Shown here piece by piece: positions 58,453-64,000 of a DNA stretch of 64,000 nt. The notes beneath the pieces were generated by a model that had not been told where the DNA came from, ran no database searches, and was given only the letters and a program-made list of their open reading frames with translations. The position numbers and the translations under genes are program-made. The DNA lies in the NCBI RefSeq assembly GCF_017654505.1, contig NC_054536.1:29277970-29341969 (forward strand). Direction: 5' to 3'. Source of the stretch: Polyodon spathula (lineage: Eukaryota; Chordata; Actinopteri; Acipenseriformes; Polyodontidae). Each line of letters opens with the position of its first letter. Positions within the stretch are counted from its first letter, which is position 1.

Positions 58453-58512
<60 letters not shown>
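58352..58512 (+). pseudogene. L2-like LINE 3' tail ending in (ATT)n
   Basis: TTCAAAACCTTCCTCTTTAA, then GGTCCACTATGAAAGGCACT, then TATATAAAAACAAAC lead into about 18 ATT units. This is the standard 3' end of L2/CR1-like LINEs (the KTFLFK.. coding end, a GCACTATATAAA motif, then a short-unit tail). It is severely 5'-truncated. Confidence 0.75.
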
Positions 58513-58513
<1 letters not shown>

Positions 58514-59251
58514 AAGTACTACAACCTGGTAAATAAAAAAAATGCGTTGTCCGCCATTACAAGATTTTTCTCTCGTACCCCCTGACGAGAGCTTACGTAA
58601 CCCCCAGCAGGCTGTTTTCTCCCAGTGAAATGAAAAGGCAACTAATGTCTATTAGTAATTCAAAGGCAGGTCCCTTAGATGTAGTATTCTTCTGTAAAAT
58701 ACAGAATTGACATTCTTAACAAGGATGTTTTAATGCTTCATAACTGACTAGTCAAATTCCAAACGGATGGAAACAAGCAGATATTAAACTTTAAATCTGA
58801 CTCTGCTAATGATCATATATTAATATTTATCGTCTGATTGCCTTATTCCCTGTAAAAATGTATTCAAACACAGGTTAAGAATTGTGTTACTGAAAATAAA
58901 CTCAGTCTCGCATCAGTCTGGTTTTAGATCAATGCATATCACCTTTACTGCCGTTACCAGTGTACTGTAGTGCATATATGGTAATATACAAATATTAGTT
59001 AATGTTAATTTCTCAATATACAGGACGGCACCTCCATTATGTGATTAATATTTAAATATAAATATAGGGTTTTAGTTCTTAACACATGTCATATTTCTAT
59101 GTTTTCAAATATACAAAAAAAAAACTATGAATATTATAGACAACAAATATGAGGCTATGTTATAAAAATATGCTTTTCAGTTTTAATACCGCAAGAGGTT
59201 AGCCAGTTAAATAACTAAGTCAATAAACCAACATTAAAAATTCATATAAGT
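58513..59251 (+). other. mocos: MOCOS intron, no feature recognised
   Basis: AT-rich; nothing recognised. Confidence 0.5.
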
Positions 59252-59321
<70 letters not shown>

Positions 59322-59554
59322 GGGTGTGTGGGTGTGGGTGTGTGTGTGTGTGTGTGTGTGTGGGTGTGTGTGGGTGGGTGTGGGTGTGTGTGGGTGTGTG
59401 TGTGTGTGGTGTGTGTGTGTGTGTGGGTGTGTGTGTGTGTGTGTGGTGTGGGTGTGTGTATGGGTGTGGGGGTGTGGGTGTGGGTGTGTGGGGGTGTGTG
59501 GGGGTGTGTGTGGGTGTGGGTGTGGGTGTGTGTGGGTGTGGGTGTGGGTGTGTG
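59252..59554. repeat. Long (GT)n/(GGGTGT)n tract
   Basis: About 300 bases of almost pure alternating GT with many GGGTGT, GGTGTG and a few GTTT or GTAT variants. Large cysteine/valine or histidine/threonine open frames on both strands are artefacts of the repeat. Confidence 0.98.
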
Positions 59555-61240
59555 TTTTTAAGGATCTTAAATCATAAATGCTTACTTTAGTACTCATAGT
59601 AGGCAAAAAGAAACTCAACACATAAAAATTACTAAGTCTATTATGGCTAACAAAAGTAAGTAGTAAATCATAGTACCAGAATTGTAAGTATCTACACAAG
59701 CAGGAATAAGACATTTTAACAAATATTTTCATAAGCAAGCATGTACGGTTAAGTACACGTGCAAGCAGGATTCCCGTACATTACGTACAGTAACAGTGTT
59801 AAGCAACGTCTGTTGTGTGGGTTGTAATGAAGACAGCGTTGTGTTTCACCAAGTTCAGTTTGGCAACAGTTTCAATTGAATTTAGTACTGAGTTGTAATA
59901 TTAGTTAGTTCAAACTTGTAGACAAACTCAATCAATGTTGAAATGGTTCTGACATTCATAGTTGTTGTTTTATACACACAATGTCATCAGTTTAGTTTAA
60001 GTATTATCTTGTTTCAATTGTTCATCAAAGCAACACTGTTTTTTTTCAATCTTAGCAAAGTGCTAACTTGTATTAAACGTTTTTACTTCTGGTTTGCATG
60101 TAGATATTTCTTATCCAAACAAATAGTATTTGCTTGAATCTTAAAGTCTTTAAAATGTAATGCTTATTCTGGAAATGTGGATTTTGTTGAAAAGCAAACT
60201 TGAAATGCAGTTGGTCTTCTCCGGAACACGCAGAGTTGCAGGGTGTAGCGGCGAAGAGTCTTCTTCAGGATGAAGATACATACAATGATTGAATGGGTCC
60301 CCATTACAAGTGAAGGCTCCATGGTTACCTCATGGTGAGATGAGAGTCCGAGTCCCAGTCCAGAATTCAAGTCGAAGAGAAGAGTCCATGATTTCAAGAG
60401 AGCGAGTTCATTCTTGTTTCTCTTTAAATATAGCGCCCAAAGAAGAGTTTACTGAAATCAGTCCTTTAATTGGCTTAAAGAATTTGAATGACGCTTTTAC
60501 ACTTTTACACAAGCAATGTGTGTCATCAACACTAGCAGCCTCCTGTCTCTATGGAGATAATTCATTAAAACAGTAACCTTTTTTTCCAATCAGAAATACA
60601 GGCATGTTCATTTACTTTCATTTATTTTGGTACCCAACAGCACCCGCTAACAGCTTCCGCCTAAACTACAGAATCGTGCACACAGAATCTAACTTCAAAA
60701 GACTGCTGAACAGCACCCCAAAACCTTCCATGCAGACAGTAGGAAACTGTTTTGCAATATTGAGAGACCACTAGGCTAAAGTACAAGTGGTTGCGGAGTT
60801 CGAAAAAGAGACGCCAACGAAACATAAAATGGTGCCTCTTACCAGCCTCCATGCAAAGACAGTTGCGAGGAGCTAATTTTAATTCACATAATTAAGCGAA
60901 TAGCAATACAGGCTGAAACAAGGGAGAATAGAAATGTAATTACTGGTACTGGTAGCTACAATGATATGAATATGAAGGTAACATCTGCAAATATAAATGT
61001 GAATGATATTATCACTGTTAAGCTTTTTTCCCCAAAACTTTCAGACACCTCTAGGGCCCTCTGAATGCATGGGGCCCTGTGCAGTTGTCCCGGCTACACT
61101 TACTATTTCTCTGCCACTGGTCAACATGCCTTTTATGTCAAGCATCTCATCTTTGAAATGCATTGCCTTCTAACATAAAAACAGCCTCTTCACAGTACCA
61201 TTTTAAATCACTTATTTATTTTAAATCTGACCAAGGTTGC
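59555..61240 (+). other. mocos: MOCOS intron, mostly unrecognised
   Basis: A moderately complex stretch at 60160-60670 might be an antisense LTR (reverse complement begins near GTGCTGTTGGGTACC), without decisive ends. At 61050-61125 GAGGGCCCT-type and CCACTGGTC motifs resemble a hAT end. Confidence 0.35.
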
Positions 61241-61471
61241 AAATCCTGTAAATACTGACTATGACCAGGATCATGTACATTGGGATTGTTTTATTTTTTA
61301 TGTTTTTATTTTGTGTTCCTGTTTTTATGAGTGTTTTTGTCCTGTTTGAATGATTTGTCTCTTTTTACCACTGATTGTATAATGTTATTTGTTGCTGCCT
61401 TCTCTTGCCAGGACCCCCTTGTAATGAGATGTATATCTCAAAGGTTCTATCCAGGTTAAATAAATACATTC
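61241..61471 (+). pseudogene. LINE 3' untranslated tail
   Basis: TTGTTGCTGCCTTCTCTTGC, then CAGGACCCCCTTGTAATGAG, then ATCTCAAAGGTTCTATCCAGG and TTAAATAAATACATTC. It resembles the fish LINE 3' end that carries a CTTG.CCAGG...ATCTCAA...CCTGGTTAAATAAA pattern. A 5'-truncated fragment without coding sequence. Confidence 0.65.
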
Positions 61472-63630
61472 AAGAGAGGATAGACACCTGCTGTTAGACT
61501 GGGCATAGATATTAAAATGAAAAAAAAAAAAAGTTTTGCAGTTCATTTATCAATGGGTTATGAAATATTACACACTGAAAGACGAATGCTTGAAGATTAG
61601 GTATTTAAGCATCTTCCACTTTGATGTGTCTTTGAGGGTTGGGATGTGTCTGCAATCTTGCAAACAGGTGTATAGAGAGCATGCCGTTCATGGCCAGATG
61701 CTGTGAAGAATAACTATAAAGCTACCGGCTTTCTTAAATCAAATTTTAATTAAGCAATTAGTATGCTTGTAAAAAGAGAATGGGAGAGAGCGGGAGCAGG
61801 AGGGAGAGGGAGAAGGAGAAAACAGAGAGAAGGAGAGATTGCATGCAATGGCATCTGGACCCTGACAGCTCTTCCATAATGGAGAAATAACAAAATGGAA
61901 ACAAGGCTTAGAAGATAGGCATTTGCATTAGAATGCAATCTTAGCATTCATAATACATTTGGTAGGGGAATATGATATTTAAGCAACATCAGATGCATTT
62001 CAAATGCCTTTGCTTGAAGATTTTAATTGCCTCCTGTCCTCTTTATAAATATGATCAGCCAAACATAGATTAAATAATGTATTATAAAGAACATATACAG
62101 TCTATAGACTAGCCTATATGTGTTTTCCTCATAACTGTGGAGTAGTTTGTTTTGCACTAACAATAATTGGCTCTAAATGTCTTGTTAATATGCAGCAATA
62201 TATACAGTAAACCAAGATTCAATGCTCCATTTATTTTGTTGAAGATCTTTAGGTGTTTTCCTAGACTTTTTCGGATTTAATTTGCCATATACATATCCAA
62301 GATGACACAGTTGATGCAGGTTTATGTTGCTTCCTGGTTTCTAATCACTTCATGTGATGTAGTTCAAATTCAAACTACACTGATCCAGCAGTTGACAGGT
62401 CATGTGAGTCATAATGCAGGTACAAGGAAGCAACATTTGTTTTGTTTTTTCTTTTTTATAGCATTTTATTTTTTTTAACAAAAATGCAATTCTTGAATTT
62501 AAAGTAAAACAACACACTGTAGTCTTCACAATCAATAGAAGACCGGCAATATTGTTTAAAATGTCACCACTTTCTAGGTACACCACAGGAGCAACATTTA
62601 ATATAAATATTTAAAATCCTTTGAAAATCAGCCCTATCTATCAGTTTGGTGTTTAAATCCTTCCTTGCTCATTGACTCCTTCAAAGTCACCAATTGTGCC
62701 AGTCATTTATTTGTAGTCTTTCATTAACCTAGCAAAAATTATTAATCATCCTCAGGAAAGGTTGTGTGAGCTCCTGTTTCCCCATGACAGTTGATCCATC
62801 TATAGGAAAATAACATGATATGTATCTAAGTGATTTCTCTTAAGACTGTAATTGATTATAATACAGTCCTGCAGTCTGGTGGTTTGATTCAAGATGTGTG
62901 TGATTAGGACCTTGCACTCATTAAGGAAGTTAAACAGGGTTTCAGGTGTGGGTATCACATAAATACCCACAGGTAGGTAGCTGGCATCAAGAATCATTTA
63001 AACACAGAATATATTCCTACAAATCTTTTTTTTTTTTTTTTTCAAAATCCCTTTAAAATGAGCTGACTGTGGTGTTCATGTGATCAGTCAATACCTCACC
63101 AGGCTAAGACAGATGGATTTTGTGTAGCATTTTACAGCACCAGGGAATCCACCTCCATTGTATTTGCCACTTACAGTATCACTTATAATATATAAGTGGC
63201 TGATGCAATCCCAGTGATTCTCCCATGCCGTAAAATCCAACTGTTGCTCATAGGTTGATCAAGTTGACCACATGTTCACACAAGAGGTGTCTCGAAAAAA
63301 CATTGAAACACAATAGCATGGTAAGGTGAATCAGAATTGATTCAATGTTCAGTCTGTTTTGGCATCATTCTTCAGTTATCAGTGTGTACTGTAATTCCAA
63401 TAGTGATGTGATGGGTGGTTATTTGCATGTTCTCCCAAATGGTCAATGGAGTAATTACTATTGAGACCTTCCTGGTGAAACCTCATTCATTTTTTTGTAG
63501 ACTTGGTTATGGAAACATCAGCAAACCAAACAACTTTCAGCCCTCTCAGAGTTGTTCAGATCTGCTGTATAGCCCATCGTGACTGAAACTGAAATGCCGG
63601 TTTTATATATTAAAAGAATACGCGTCAGGG

Positions 63631-63670
<40 letters not shown>

Positions 63671-64000
63671 TTTTATTTATAGTTTCCTCTATGCTTGTTG
63701 CTAAGGCTATAGCCTAATGTATTCAGATCTTAAGCTAAATTTTTTATGGGTATATGGGAACTATTTCCCTTCAAGGTATACTTCTGTGTTCATTCAAAAT
63801 GACCTTGTCTGATGGTATTGCTTTGATATGATATGGGGACTAGTCATATATTTATCATTTTTCCTGGCATCATTAGTTCTACTGCTGCTACTTCGATCAT
63901 TTTGGCCTTGCCCCCTTGTATTATTGCCTGGTAATGGATGTATAACAGAATAATGTATGTTGTATTTCAGTGGTATTAATTCTTAATTCTCCCTTTTTTT
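61472..64000 (+). other. mocos: MOCOS intron to the window end, no exon recognised
   Basis: There is a GGAGA-rich purine stretch at about 61777-61840, a poly-T at 63026-63043, and a TA/GA microsatellite at 63631-63671. No MOSC-domain coding sequence is seen. Confidence 0.5.
63631..63671. repeat. (TA)n(GA)n microsatellite
   Basis: About 11 TA units followed by about 9 GA units. Confidence 0.95.

Noticed and set aside
59220..59738. Cys/Val- and His/Thr-rich open frames as proteins
   Set aside because: They are translations of the GT repeat in all frames.
55837..64000. Further MOCOS MOSC-domain exons
   Set aside because: I looked for the coding sequence expected after CAAFE (the MOSC-N continuation) and found nothing convincing.

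Overview
This window is vertebrate nuclear DNA, most likely from a ray-finned fish. It is AT-rich, its exons are split by multi-kilobase introns with GT/AG boundaries, and it carries a fish-type transposon load: L2/CR1-like LINEs, tRNA-derived SINEs, Tc1, hAT, piggyBac, Tigger-like and PIF-type elements, and solo LTRs. The large introns, old LINE remnants and repeat mix would suit a non-teleost fish such as a sturgeon, paddlefish, gar or bichir. That placement is inference only.

The only host gene I can support is MOCOS (molybdenum cofactor sulfurase), on the + strand. Five consecutive exons are visible: 8440-9087, 24670-24746, 43573-43772, 54175-54291 and 55432-55836. Joined, they give 482 codons without a stop, and every junction phase matches. 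They cover most of the NifS-like PLP cysteine desulfurase domain (the SFYKIFG lysine and the RTGCFCNTGAC cysteine are both present), the low-complexity linker, and the first residues of the MOSC N-terminal barrel. I found neither the start of the gene (the first part of the desulfurase domain) nor most of the MOSC half. They should lie upstream of 1 and downstream of 64000.

The rest is intron or flank filled with mobile DNA. 1-8439 holds palindromic PIF-type MITEs, a minus-strand L2-like LINE and a 1-kb inverted-repeat element. 9088-24669 holds two decayed reverse transcriptases, a piggyBac-type MITE, another long palindrome, a piggyBac transposase relic, a LINE zinc-knuckle fragment and a Tigger-like element ending 34 bases before an exon. 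24747-43572 holds two SINEs, LTR relics, a minus-strand hAT transposase interrupted by a piggyBac-type MITE with perfect TTAA duplications, a nearly intact Tc1 element inside a TA microsatellite, and an unidentified open segment. 43773-54174 holds a hAT derivative with an 8-bp target duplication, another piggyBac-type MITE, two solo LTRs (one ending 33 bases before an exon), and a LINE inserted in a SINE. 55837-64000 is intron with long simple repeats and two LINE tails.

I see no operon, CRISPR array, phage or undescribed multi-gene system. The points most worth a second look are the long hairpin-forming MITEs in sense introns, two transposable elements abutting MOCOS splice acceptors, the nested insertions that give relative ages, and one unrecognised 77-codon open segment on the minus strand next to a MOCOS exon. 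All calls come from reading the sequence. No database search was run.
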